A DNA stretch of 64,000 nucleotides. Origin: Fastidiosipila sanguinis (GTDB lineage Bacteria > Bacillota > Clostridia > Saccharofermentanales > Fastidiosipilaceae). Position 1 is the first letter of the stretch. Every line of letters starts with the position of its first letter. The DNA lies in the NCBI RefSeq assembly GCF_002998295.1, contig NZ_CP027226.1, positions 496,001 to 560,000 of the forward strand. The letters run 5' to 3'. Below the pieces are notes generated by a model, which had not been told where the DNA came from, made no database searches, and was given only the letters and a program-made list of their open reading frames with translations. Shown here piece after piece: positions 54,517-63,457 of this stretch. The position numbers and the translations under genes are program-made.

Positions 54517-56229
54517 ATGACGAATTTTAAAGAAACAATGATAAATCTAGGAATAGATCCACAGGTTTTGCCACGTTCTTGGGAGACCTATTTTATTGCT
54601 GCTATAGATAAGTATAAATCGAACCCCGATAATAGAGAAAGATATCTCTTAACCTGGTATAGACGATATAATAAATGGCTAGATTTGGATCAAAATAAAC
54701 TTAATGTTTTTGTTAGAGCAGGTAGTCGTATTCTTCAAAGTGATGAGCTCTATGACTGGTCCTGCTTTATTAGATATCTAATGTTTGATACTGAAATTTT
54801 AGATGAGAATGAAGAATTATTACATAATTTGATCCCGGAAAATGCTCTAGATGACTATCAAGGTTTATTTGTCTTATTAAGTTTTATTAGTGGTATTGAT
54901 AAATCCTTGCAAATTTATAAACAATTAGGTTTGTCTGAGTATTACATACTAGATGTTTTCGCAATAATTGGAACTTTACTAGATGAATATTACGAGCAAA
55001 ATGGTGTTTACGGTACAACGGCTATCATCTATTTGCCTAGATTAGCTAAATCATCATTGCATGTTTTTGACGGAATTGCTTTTGATATAAGCAAAACAAA
55101 TTTACCTGGTGAAATTTATAGAAATAGTAGATCTGGAGAATTGTTAATGCTTGCAGAGGCAAACCAGATATATACTGAAGAGAATGTGAGAATTGATAAA
55201 GAGACAGAGCTAGAGATTAAAGCTAAGAGCAGGGAGAAGCAAGTTCTTTTAGATAAAAAGAAGGTGTCTGAAATTTCTACAGATGATCTAGAAGATATTT
55301 CGGATTTAACTTCTGATAATTCAGATCAGGTTAATGCTGATGAAAAAGACAAAATTCTAGATCAGAATTCTCAAGTTGTAGGAAACGTTATCGAGCTGCC
55401 AGCAGAGAATATGTGGCAAACGGTGCTTTATTCTACTAGTGATAATGACTTAGTTGCTAATAGTTTTAACTCTTTGGGTATTGTTGATAGAGTACCTAGA
55501 ATTTTTGATAAAAGTTTTTGGGATTTAAAATATTCAAAAGATTCTATTGCACTGAACATATATGTTCCAGATATGAATAGTTTAAACTTGGAAAGACTTG
55601 TAAAAGCCTGTTTTAAAGCCTGGCATTATTTTGCAACAGATGAAGACATCGAGGAATTAGATGATGAAGTTAAGAGAAATAGTGATAATGAAAATATAAT
55701 TTTTGATCTTTTAACTGATGAAATTACTGATTCTGATAATGTTATTAAGGTAAAAAATCCTGGAACATTAAGACCTGAATTATTTGTTTTTCAATCTCCA
55801 ATATTAGGTACTGGAGTTATGGAAGCGAGTGAGAACGGTAGCGATATTAAAGATATAAATAATAGCTTTAGATTGTTTTCTTTGCCTGAGGCAAGAGATA
55901 CTACTTTATTCGAAGTATTTGGAAAACAGGCCATGAATGAACCAGTAATTCTATGGGATGAAGAAACAGATTTACAGAAGATTTATAAGACTTTTGTGAT
56001 TGAAAACAAACCTGTTAATATCGGTGGTGGATATTTTGTAATGTCTGATCTTGTAAGGTTGATTCAAGATGCTGAAGAGAAAAGAATTAAAGAACAAGAG
56101 AGATTAGAAAAAGAAAGACAGGAAAAAGAGCGTTTAGAGCAAGAGAAATTGGAACAAGAGCAATTGGAAAGTAGTATTTCTCAGACTGATACAAGCACCG
56201 AAAATATAGAAGAATTAGACGGTATTTAG
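54517..56229 (+). CDS. Unknown protein; weak acyltransferase N-domain (DUF5596)-like pattern
   Basis: This 570-residue protein precedes mutS by 45 bp. The YYILDVFAIIGTLLDEYYEQNGVYGTT region and later SIALNIYVPDMNSLNLERLVKACFKAWHYF recall the N-terminal domain of clostridial 'acyltransferase domain-containing' (DUF5596) proteins, but I cannot confirm it. Residues 225-290 are a charged linker. Residues about 520-552 form a Glu/Lys/Arg/Gln coiled coil. No catalytic residues are recognisable. Confidence 0.65.
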   Translation: MTNFKETMINLGIDPQVLPRSWETYFIAAIDKYKSNPDNRERYLLTWYRRYNKWLDLDQNKLNVFVRAGSRILQSDELYDWSCFIRYLMFDTEILDENEELLHNLIPENALDDYQGLFVLLSFISGIDKSLQIYKQLGLSEYYILDVFAIIGTLLDEYYEQNGVYGTTAIIYLPRLAKSSLHVFDGIAFDISKTNLPGEIYRNSRSGELLMLAEANQIYTEENVRIDKETELEIKAKSREKQVLLDKKKVSEISTDDLEDISDLTSDNSDQVNADEKDKILDQNSQVVGNVIELPAENMWQTVLYSTSDNDLVANSFNSLGIVDRVPRIFDKSFWDLKYSKDSIALNIYVPDMNSLNLERLVKACFKAWHYFATDEDIEELDDEVKRNSDNENIIFDLLTDEITDSDNVIKVKNPGTLRPELFVFQSPILGTGVMEASENGSDIKDINNSFRLFSLPEARDTTLFEVFGKQAMNEPVILWDEETDLQKIYKTFVIENKPVNIGGGYFVMSDLVRLIQDAEEKRIKEQERLEKERQEKERLEQEKLEQEQLESSISQTDTSTENIEELDGI

Positions 56230-56274
56230 ATTAATTGATTAAACTTAATAATTATTTTTAACTAGGAGTATTTA

Positions 56275-58902
56275 ATGGCGTTAAGTTTTAATGACATTGC
56301 AAATGATATTGATAAATTAAGTCCAATGATGCAGCAATACGTAAGTAATAAATTAGCAAGGCCTGACTGTATTTTGCTGTTTCGTCTTGGAGATTTTTAC
56401 GAGCTTTTTTTTGATGATGCTGTTTTAATGTCTAAAGAATTAGAATTAACTTTAACCTCTAGAGATTGTGGTTTGTCGGAGAAAGCTCCAATGGCTGGAG
56501 TACCGTACCACTCTGTTGATAGTTATATTGATAAACTAATTGAAAAAAACTATAAAATAGCTATTTGCGAACAAATGGAGGATCCAGCCTTAGCTAAAGG
56601 TATTGTTAAGAGAGAAATCGTAAAGATTATAACTCCCGGTACTGTTACAGATATACATAATATTGATGAGAGTAAAAATAATTATTTATCAGCTATCTTC
56701 AAATTAGGTACTGCTTTTGCTATTGCCAACATTGATCTTACTAGTGGAGAGTTTAATGGAACTGAGATTATATATGGTGATAGTGAAATAAAACTTTATA
56801 ACGAAGTGCACAGAGTTGCTCCAGCTGAGATTATTGTAGATTCGGAATTTATGGATTCAGAGCTAGCGAAAGTTCTTCAGAGTGAGAATTTTTATTTTTC
56901 TGTGATAGATTCTAAATATTTTACAGAGGACAATTATGATAAGTTTTTACCTGAAGAAAGTAAGGTGAATTCTATCTTAGATAAAGCTGCTCAAGGTCTA
57001 TTAAGTTATATTGTTGATACTCAGAAATCTATACCTGATCATATTGGAAAACTAGAAATCTACCAGATCCAAGAGTTTATGGAAATGGGTGCAAGCGCTA
57101 GATCCAGCTTAGAAATTACTGAAACTTTAAGAGATCGCAAGAAGAAGGGTTCTTTGCTTTGGGTTTTGGATAAAACAGAAACCGCTATGGGAAGTAGAAT
57201 GCTTAGGAAATGGTTAGAGCAACCGTTATTAGATCCTAATATAATTAATGAGCGCTTAGATGCTGTAGAGTTGGTTAAAGACTCATTTATTCTTAGACAA
57301 GAAATTAAGGAAGTTTTGAATGGAATGCATGACTTAGCTAGATTAGCAGGTAAATTGAGCATGAACCAAATAAATCCTAGAGAAATGCAAGCTTTAGGAC
57401 AAACGCTTTCAAAAATTCCAGCGCTTAAGAAATTGGCAGAACAAATTGAAAGTAATTCATTAAGACAAATCATTGATAGTATTAATCCTTTAGAAGAAGT
57501 CGTAAATGTTCTAGATAATGCTTTAATGGAGACTTTACCGATAACTATTCAGGATGGCAATATTATTAAGACAGGATTTGATGATATTGTTGATGAGAAT
57601 AGGGAAATTGATGAGCACGGTAGTGAATGGATTCTAAAATTAGAGCAAAAAGAAAAAGATACTTATGGCATAAAGAATTTAAAAGTAGGATATAACAGAG
57701 TTTTTGGTTATTTCATCGAAGTAACAAAATCTAATTTATCCTTGGTTCCAGAATATTACCAAAGAAAGCAAACATTAGCTAATTCAGAGAGATATATAAT
57801 TCCAGAACTAAAAGATATCGAAGATAAGATCCTGGGAGCAAAGCAACGTTTACAGACAAGAGAATATGAAGTTTTTGTTGAACTAAGGTCATATTTAGCA
57901 CAACACTTGGAAAGTATTAAGAAAAATGCTGAGTCTATTGCAAAGTTAGATGTTATCGTAAGTTTTGCAGAAATAGCAGAAAGAAATAATTATGTTCGTC
58001 CAGTAATATCAAGAGACCCAGTTATTAAGTTAAAGGCATCCAGACATCCCGTGGTAGAAAAAGTTTTGCCAAAGGCTGAGTTCGTTCCAAATGACGCTAA
58101 CTTAGAAAAAGATTCTGAGGTAGTTCTTCTGACAGGACCTAACATGTCAGGTAAATCCACATATATGCGTCAAATAGCTCTAATAAATATAATGGCTCAA
58201 ATAGGTAGCTTTGTTCCAGCTGAAAGTGCTGAGATTGGAATTACGGATCAGATATTTACAAGAATTGGTGCTTCAGACGATTTAAGCTCGGGACAATCAA
58301 CTTTTATGGTAGAGATGAATGAAGTTTCATATATTTTAAACAATGCTAGCTCAAGGAGTTTACTTATTCTTGATGAGATTGGTAGGGGAACTAGTACTTA
58401 TGATGGTTTAGCAATTGCGTGGGCAGTTTTGGAAAGAGTCTCAAATGCAAGACTATTAGGTGCAAGGACTTTATTTGCTACACACTACCATGAGCTAACA
58501 GATTTAGAGAAATCTATACCAAATATTAAAAATTATCATGTAGCAGTCAAAAAAGCTGACAAAGATAGTGAGATAGAATTTTTGCATCATATTGAGAGAG
58601 GTCCGACAGATCAAAGTTATGGTGTTGAGGTCGCAAAGTTAGCAGGCTTACCAAAGACAGTTGTAAATAGAGCTTATGAAATTCTTTATAATTTGGAGAG
58701 AAATTCAGCTAATAAAAATACTTCAAGAAGCAGGAGAACCAATGAAATAAATGGACAAATAGACATATTTAGTTCTTCTGTAGAGATGCAGAGAAATAAT
58801 GAGATTATGGAAAGTTTAAATAATCTTGATGTGCAGAATATGACACCTATGGAAGCATTGCAAACATTATATAAACTGTCTGAAGAAGCTAAGAAGATGT
58901 AA
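56275..58902 (+). CDS. mutS: DNA mismatch repair protein MutS
   Basis: This 875-residue MutS1 recognises mismatches. The N-terminal mismatch-binding domain has FRLGDFYELFFDDA (F-x-E motif as FYELF), then the connector, lever and clamp. The ATPase has P-loop GPNMSGKS (621-628), LLILDEIGRGTSTYDG and FATHYHEL. The C-terminal NMTPMEALQTLYKL tail is typical. It is followed 40 bp later by mutL. Confidence 0.97.
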   Translation: MALSFNDIANDIDKLSPMMQQYVSNKLARPDCILLFRLGDFYELFFDDAVLMSKELELTLTSRDCGLSEKAPMAGVPYHSVDSYIDKLIEKNYKIAICEQMEDPALAKGIVKREIVKIITPGTVTDIHNIDESKNNYLSAIFKLGTAFAIANIDLTSGEFNGTEIIYGDSEIKLYNEVHRVAPAEIIVDSEFMDSELAKVLQSENFYFSVIDSKYFTEDNYDKFLPEESKVNSILDKAAQGLLSYIVDTQKSIPDHIGKLEIYQIQEFMEMGASARSSLEITETLRDRKKKGSLLWVLDKTETAMGSRMLRKWLEQPLLDPNIINERLDAVELVKDSFILRQEIKEVLNGMHDLARLAGKLSMNQINPREMQALGQTLSKIPALKKLAEQIESNSLRQIIDSINPLEEVVNVLDNALMETLPITIQDGNIIKTGFDDIVDENREIDEHGSEWILKLEQKEKDTYGIKNLKVGYNRVFGYFIEVTKSNLSLVPEYYQRKQTLANSERYIIPELKDIEDKILGAKQRLQTREYEVFVELRSYLAQHLESIKKNAESIAKLDVIVSFAEIAERNNYVRPVISRDPVIKLKASRHPVVEKVLPKAEFVPNDANLEKDSEVVLLTGPNMSGKSTYMRQIALINIMAQIGSFVPAESAEIGITDQIFTRIGASDDLSSGQSTFMVEMNEVSYILNNASSRSLLILDEIGRGTSTYDGLAIAWAVLERVSNARLLGARTLFATHYHELTDLEKSIPNIKNYHVAVKKADKDSEIEFLHHIERGPTDQSYGVEVAKLAGLPKTVVNRAYEILYNLERNSANKNTSRSRRTNEINGQIDIFSSSVEMQRNNEIMESLNNLDVQNMTPMEALQTLYKLSEEAKKM

Positions 58903-58942
58903 GTTAATATGAGGTAATGAGGTAAGCGGAGTAAATTTTAAG

Positions 58943-60985
58943 ATGAATGAAATAAGAATTTTAGATAAATTAACAAGTCAAAGTATTGCGGCTGGAGAAG
59001 TTGTAGAGGGCCCTAGTTCTGTAGTAAAAGAATTATTGGAAAACTCTTTAGATGCAGGTGCAAGCAGGATCTCTGTCTTTATTAAAAATGGTGGTAAAAA
59101 TTCTATCAAGGTAATAGATAATGGTAAAGGCATGAGTGCAGAGGATGTTGAGTTAGCTTTTAAAGATCATGCCACCAGTAAAATTATTGAAATTCAAGAC
59201 TTGGATTATTTATCAACTTTGGGGTTTAGAGGGGAAGCTTTACCAACTATAGCAGCAGTTTCAAAAGTTAAAATTGAAACTCGTCGTGAAATAGATGAAG
59301 TTGGTACAGAACTTATTATTGAAGGTGGAAATATTATTTCAAAAAGATCAGCTCATTGTAAACAAGGAACCAATATTGAAGTAAAGGATTTATTTTATAA
59401 TACTCCAGCTAGATTTAAATTTTTAAAAACAGACCAAGGAGAAGCAGGTAAAATAACAGAAGTTATTCAGGAATTAGCTCTAGGGAATCCAGGTATATCA
59501 TTTTACTTTGATAACTCTGGAAAAGAAGTTTTGCATACTCCAGGAGATAATAAAGTACTAAGTGTAATTTATGCTGTTTTTGGTGCTCAAATGGCGAAAG
59601 GTATGACAGAGATACTGGATGGGAAACCATCAGATTCAGTGAAAATTAGTGGATATATTGGTTTACCGGAAATAAGCAGAAAATCCAGAAGATGGGAATA
59701 TTTTTTTGTTAATGGTAGATGCATTAAATCTCCAATATTAACTAAAGCAACTGAAGATGCCTACAAATCAACATTAATGACTCAAAAATATCCTGCTTGT
59801 GTTATAAATTTACAAATACCAGGTAATTTGGTTGATGTTAATGTTCACCCAAGAAAACTTGAAGTAAGATTTTGGAATGATAGTGAAATTTATCGAGCCG
59901 TTTATCATACTGTTCAAAACTCATTATTTACAGCCCTTAGACCTGCAACAATAGGCTTGGATGACGAGGATGCAAACTTATTTAATAAAGCTGATGAGTC
60001 TAGTTCAAGTGAAGTTAAAGAGACAGATAAACAAGATAATGATTTTACTTTTAACTCAAGCGAAAATAATGAAAATCAGTCAATTTCAACTGAAGAAGTA
60101 AAGAAAAATATTTTTTCTGAAACAGATAATTCAAATAGAATTTATTTTGATTTCGCAGGATTAGGTAGACCTAACTCCAATAACAGAAATCGCTCAGAAG
60201 AGAATAAACATGTAGGAACAGATACTGATGAACTTAATTTAAGTATTTCTGAAAGCCTGAAAAAATATGAGAACATTAAAAATACAAGCGAAGCTTATAC
60301 TGAATCACAGCATGATAAATCTGATAAAGCCTTAGAACAAATAGACTTTGACGATAATAATGGTTTGAGCGACGATGAAATTAGAAGAAAAGAGTTAAAA
60401 CAAGCTAGATTCGCAGGTGAATTATTCAAAACATATTTACTTTTTGAAATTAATGGAAAAGTAATAGTTATAGATCAACATGCAGCTCATGAAAAAATTC
60501 TTTTCGAAAAAAACTTAAAAGATTATGCTGAAAATCATAGAATTAACACTCAATACTTATTAGAGCCTGTGCACGTTAAGCTAAATCCTCAAGAAGAGAT
60601 TTTTATACAAGAAAATCCAGATTTCTTTAATCAGTATGGTTTTGAATTGGATATCTTTGGTCCAGCAGAAATCTTGATTAGAGCAATCCCTATTGGACCT
60701 GAAATGGTGGATCCCGAAAAATCCCTCAGATACTTATTAGATGATGTATTAGAAAATGGTATAGATCAAGTAAATGGTGATAGAGAACTTATTTACCATA
60801 TTATAGCCACTGCTTCTTGTAAGGCAGCTGTAAAAGCTCATGACGTCTTAGACCCTAGAGAAGTTGAGGAATTGAGGTCGTTACTCTTAGGTCTAGATAA
60901 TCCATACCATTGTCCACATGGTAGACCTATAGTATTAGAAATAAGTAAATACGAACTCGAAAAGCTATTTAAGAGAGTAGTGTAG
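58943..60985 (+). CDS. mutL: DNA mismatch repair protein MutL with endonuclease motif
   Basis: This 680-residue protein has the GHKL ATPase domain (IAAGEVVEGPSSVVKELLENSLDAGA, DNGKGM, TLGFRGEALPTIAAV), a long disordered linker (about 335-480), and a C-terminal dimerisation domain. The last carries the metal-dependent nicking motif DQHAAHEKILFE (from D511) and CPHGRP. The nuclease motif is expected in organisms that lack MutH-directed repair. Confidence 0.96.
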   Translation: MNEIRILDKLTSQSIAAGEVVEGPSSVVKELLENSLDAGASRISVFIKNGGKNSIKVIDNGKGMSAEDVELAFKDHATSKIIEIQDLDYLSTLGFRGEALPTIAAVSKVKIETRREIDEVGTELIIEGGNIISKRSAHCKQGTNIEVKDLFYNTPARFKFLKTDQGEAGKITEVIQELALGNPGISFYFDNSGKEVLHTPGDNKVLSVIYAVFGAQMAKGMTEILDGKPSDSVKISGYIGLPEISRKSRRWEYFFVNGRCIKSPILTKATEDAYKSTLMTQKYPACVINLQIPGNLVDVNVHPRKLEVRFWNDSEIYRAVYHTVQNSLFTALRPATIGLDDEDANLFNKADESSSSEVKETDKQDNDFTFNSSENNENQSISTEEVKKNIFSETDNSNRIYFDFAGLGRPNSNNRNRSEENKHVGTDTDELNLSISESLKKYENIKNTSEAYTESQHDKSDKALEQIDFDDNNGLSDDEIRRKELKQARFAGELFKTYLLFEINGKVIVIDQHAAHEKILFEKNLKDYAENHRINTQYLLEPVHVKLNPQEEIFIQENPDFFNQYGFELDIFGPAEILIRAIPIGPEMVDPEKSLRYLLDDVLENGIDQVNGDRELIYHIIATASCKAAVKAHDVLDPREVEELRSLLLGLDNPYHCPHGRPIVLEISKYELEKLFKRVV

Positions 60986-61005
60986 TTTAAGGTGGGAGGC
61001 AAATT

Positions 61006-61932
61006 TTGTCTAAAGCAATAATTCCAATAATAACTGGACCGACAGCTTCTGGAAAAAGCAGTTTTGCAATGGATTTAGCCAAGAGAATTGGAAATTCAGT
61101 AATAATTTCTGCTGATTCCATGCAAGTCTATAAGCATTTAAATGTTGGAACAGCTAAAGCTAGTCAAAAAGATAGAGTAGAAGTTGAGCATCTAATGTTG
61201 GATATTTTAGAATTGGATGAAAAGTTTACAGTGGAGTCTTTCCAAAAACTAGCTCTTGAGAATATTGATAAAGTTTTAGCTGCAGGGAGGTTTCCCATAA
61301 TATGTGGAGGAACTCCTCAGTACATAACTTCTTTAGCTGAAGCTACTAAATTTAAACCTAGAAGTAATGACAGCGAATTAAGAGAAGCTCTTGAAAAACG
61401 CATGGAAGTAGAGGGTAGTGAAGCTCTATTAGCTGACTTGAGAAAGGTTGATCCTGCTAAGGCAAATGGTTTACATCCAAATAATAAGCGTAGAATTATA
61501 AGGGCTTTGGAAATAGCTTATACGACAGGAGAAAAACAAAGTGATTGGGATGAGCAAGCTGAGAGCCTAGACCTTGATTATGAATTTAAGGTTTATATGT
61601 TTGACTGGGAGAGAGATGTTCTCTATGAAAGAATTAACAAACGTGTAGATATAATGCTTGAAGAAGGAATTATAGATGAAGCAAAGATGCTTTATGAAGC
61701 TAATTTACCGGCTGATAGTACGTCTTTGCAAGCCATTGGTTATAAGGAGTTTTTCCCGTATTTTGCCGGTGAAATGAGCCTAGATGAAGCTATTACTGAT
61801 TTAAAAAAATATTCTAGACGCTATGCCAAGAGACAACTTACATGGTTTCGTCATAAAAATTGGATTAACTATCTTGATCCTATGGCAACAAATAATATCG
61901 AATTAGTTTTAAATGATATAGGTATTAGTTAG
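61006..61932 (+). CDS. miaA: tRNA dimethylallyltransferase
   Basis: This 308-residue enzyme adds a dimethylallyl group from DMAPP to A37 of tRNAs reading U-initial codons. It has P-loop GPTASGKS (11-18), SADSMQVYKHLNVGTAK, GGTPQYITSL and RYAKRQLTWFRH. Its TTG start lies after GGGAGG, 20 bp behind mutL. DMAPP can come from the mevalonate genes at 20.9-25.4 kb. Confidence 0.96.
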   Translation: MSKAIIPIITGPTASGKSSFAMDLAKRIGNSVIISADSMQVYKHLNVGTAKASQKDRVEVEHLMLDILELDEKFTVESFQKLALENIDKVLAAGRFPIICGGTPQYITSLAEATKFKPRSNDSELREALEKRMEVEGSEALLADLRKVDPAKANGLHPNNKRRIIRALEIAYTTGEKQSDWDEQAESLDLDYEFKVYMFDWERDVLYERINKRVDIMLEEGIIDEAKMLYEANLPADSTSLQAIGYKEFFPYFAGEMSLDEAITDLKKYSRRYAKRQLTWFRHKNWINYLDPMATNNIELVLNDIGIS

Positions 61933-62057
61933 TAGAACTTTTATAATATCTTGCTTATGTGAATTTATTTTATTTTTTAAATTGTGCATATATCCATTTG
62001 GAAAATATTAAATGTAATTTTATTATATGGTTACACAACAATCTAAGGAGTTGAAAA

Positions 62058-62399
62058 ATGGATAGAGATTACAGGTATAAATATAATCGAGAAAATTTTA
62101 GAGATAGATATAAAATCAACAACAAAATATCTTTGCAAGATGCTTTTTTTGAAGCAGCTATTCAAGGTGGGGTAGAAGTTGAGATATTTATGAAAAATGA
62201 GTCTGTTAGGAAAGGTTACATTGCAGCTTATGATAACTGGTGTGTGCTAGTTTGGGATGGTCAACAGCAGTATTTAGTGTTTAAATCAGGGATTATGAGC
62301 ATACGTCCAAGTGAGAATTTAAAATCAAATCTAAGTGATTTATATGAGCCTAACTCCAGATTTGCTTTTATAGCAGAAAGAGAAGCTAAGTATAACTAA
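62058..62399 (+). CDS. hfq: Divergent Hfq-like RNA chaperone
   Basis: This 113-residue protein has an Sm core (about 24-86): SLQDAFFEAA, VEVEIFMKN, VRKGYIAAYDNWCVLVW and QQYLVFKSGIMSIRPSE. It keeps the LQD glutamine and the strand pattern, but the canonical YKH motif is F-K-S (75-77). The rim arginines of the first helix are absent and the VNG turn is altered. There is a basic, Tyr/Arg-rich 23-residue N-terminal extension and a C-terminal tail. Position after miaA supports the identification. Confidence 0.82.
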   Translation: MDRDYRYKYNRENFRDRYKINNKISLQDAFFEAAIQGGVEVEIFMKNESVRKGYIAAYDNWCVLVWDGQQQYLVFKSGIMSIRPSENLKSNLSDLYEPNSRFAFIAEREAKYN

Positions 62400-62429
62400 A
62401 ATAGTGGAGTAGATTAATATAAAAAGAAA

Positions 62430-62452
62430 GGCAGCTACAATGCATAGCTGCC
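62430..62452 (-). terminator. Intrinsic terminator of lexA
   Basis: GGCAGCTA / TAGCTGCC hairpin, followed on the minus strand by TTTCTTTTT. Confidence 0.8.
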
Positions 62453-62483
62453 AGATATATACTAGATATTTAAATATTATAGC

Positions 62484-63248
62484 CTATACTCTAGTTCTAA
62501 TAAGTCCAACAACTTTTCCTATTATTGAACAATCTTCTCTATTGAAAGGAATTGGATCGAAATTATCATTTTCTGGGAAAAGATAAGGCTCTGAATTTAA
62601 GTATGCGAAACGCTTAACTGTAGCTTCTTCTCCAATGAGTGCGACTACTATTTCATTTAATTCTGCAGAGTTTTGAGGAGTAACTATAATTAGATCTCCA
62701 TCATTGATTCCAATATTAATCATTGAGTCCCCACGAACTCTGAGCATGAAACTTTTATCCTTAGTTTGAGGGAAAAGCTTATCATCTAATTGAACTTGGT
62801 ATTCAATATTCTCTTGAGCTAAGATTGGGTTACCTGCAGTTACAACACCAATAAGAGGTAGGGCAAAGGTACTATCAAATTGTGAGTTGTATTCGGAAGA
62901 ATAAGAGTTTGTGTATTCTTTTGCTTTGTTAACTGATTTATTATCATCTTGATTTTGCGTGTTTGGTAGAGTGGAATTTATGTCATAACTTTCATTTTCA
63001 GTATGACTAACTGAGGTATCGTACTCTGGATTTATAGAGATGGCACGTCTTTTACCATCTGCATAGATGATATAACCATCTTCCTGTAACTCATTTAAAT
63101 ATTTATGAACAGTGGAAGTAGATCTGAGACCAACAGCGACAGCGATTTCTCTAACACTTGGTGAGTATCCATGGTCGTTAATGTACTTGGTGAGATAGCC
63201 TAATATCGCTCTTTTATTATTGCTTTTTTTGCATTCACGCTTACTCAT
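62484..63248 (-). CDS. lexA: SOS repressor LexA with expanded linker
   Basis: This 254-residue LexA has a winged-helix N-terminal domain (YSPSVREIAVAVGLRSTSTVHKYLNEL). The self-cleavage site is V-T-A-G (A138-G139), the nucleophile is S175 in RGDSM, and the Lys is K212 in ATVKRF. The linker between the domains (about 75-127) is over 50 residues, Asn/Ser/Tyr-rich and much longer than the usual short hinge. An SOS-box-like sequence lies upstream. Confidence 0.95.
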   Translation of the reverse strand: MSKRECKKSNNKRAILGYLTKYINDHGYSPSVREIAVAVGLRSTSTVHKYLNELQEDGYIIYADGKRRAISINPEYDTSVSHTENESYDINSTLPNTQNQDDNKSVNKAKEYTNSYSSEYNSQFDSTFALPLIGVVTAGNPILAQENIEYQVQLDDKLFPQTKDKSFMLRVRGDSMINIGINDGDLIIVTPQNSAELNEIVVALIGEEATVKRFAYLNSEPYLFPENDNFDPIPFNREDCSIIGKVVGLIRTRV

Positions 63249-63301
63249 TGATTTAACCTCACTTTTATTATTTAAGAAAATAATAGCATAATATCAAAAT
63301 A

Positions 63302-63315
63302 AAAACAAACGTTCG
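63302..63315 (-). promoter_or_regulatory. LexA-binding (SOS) box
   Basis: Read on the minus strand, CGAACGTTTGTTT resembles the Gram-positive LexA consensus CGAAC-N4-GTTC(G/T). It lies about 55 bp upstream of the lexA start, consistent with autoregulation. Confidence 0.65.
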
Positions 63316-63457
63316 TTTTAGCGGGATGCTTTTGTCAGGTAGTTATATTGAATAGAATATGTTTAAAATAATGCAGATTTAATGATATAATTGTAGTAAT
63401 TTATAAGCTAAATACATAATTAATAGAAAGATTTGATTTTATCTGGTGAAGTGATTT

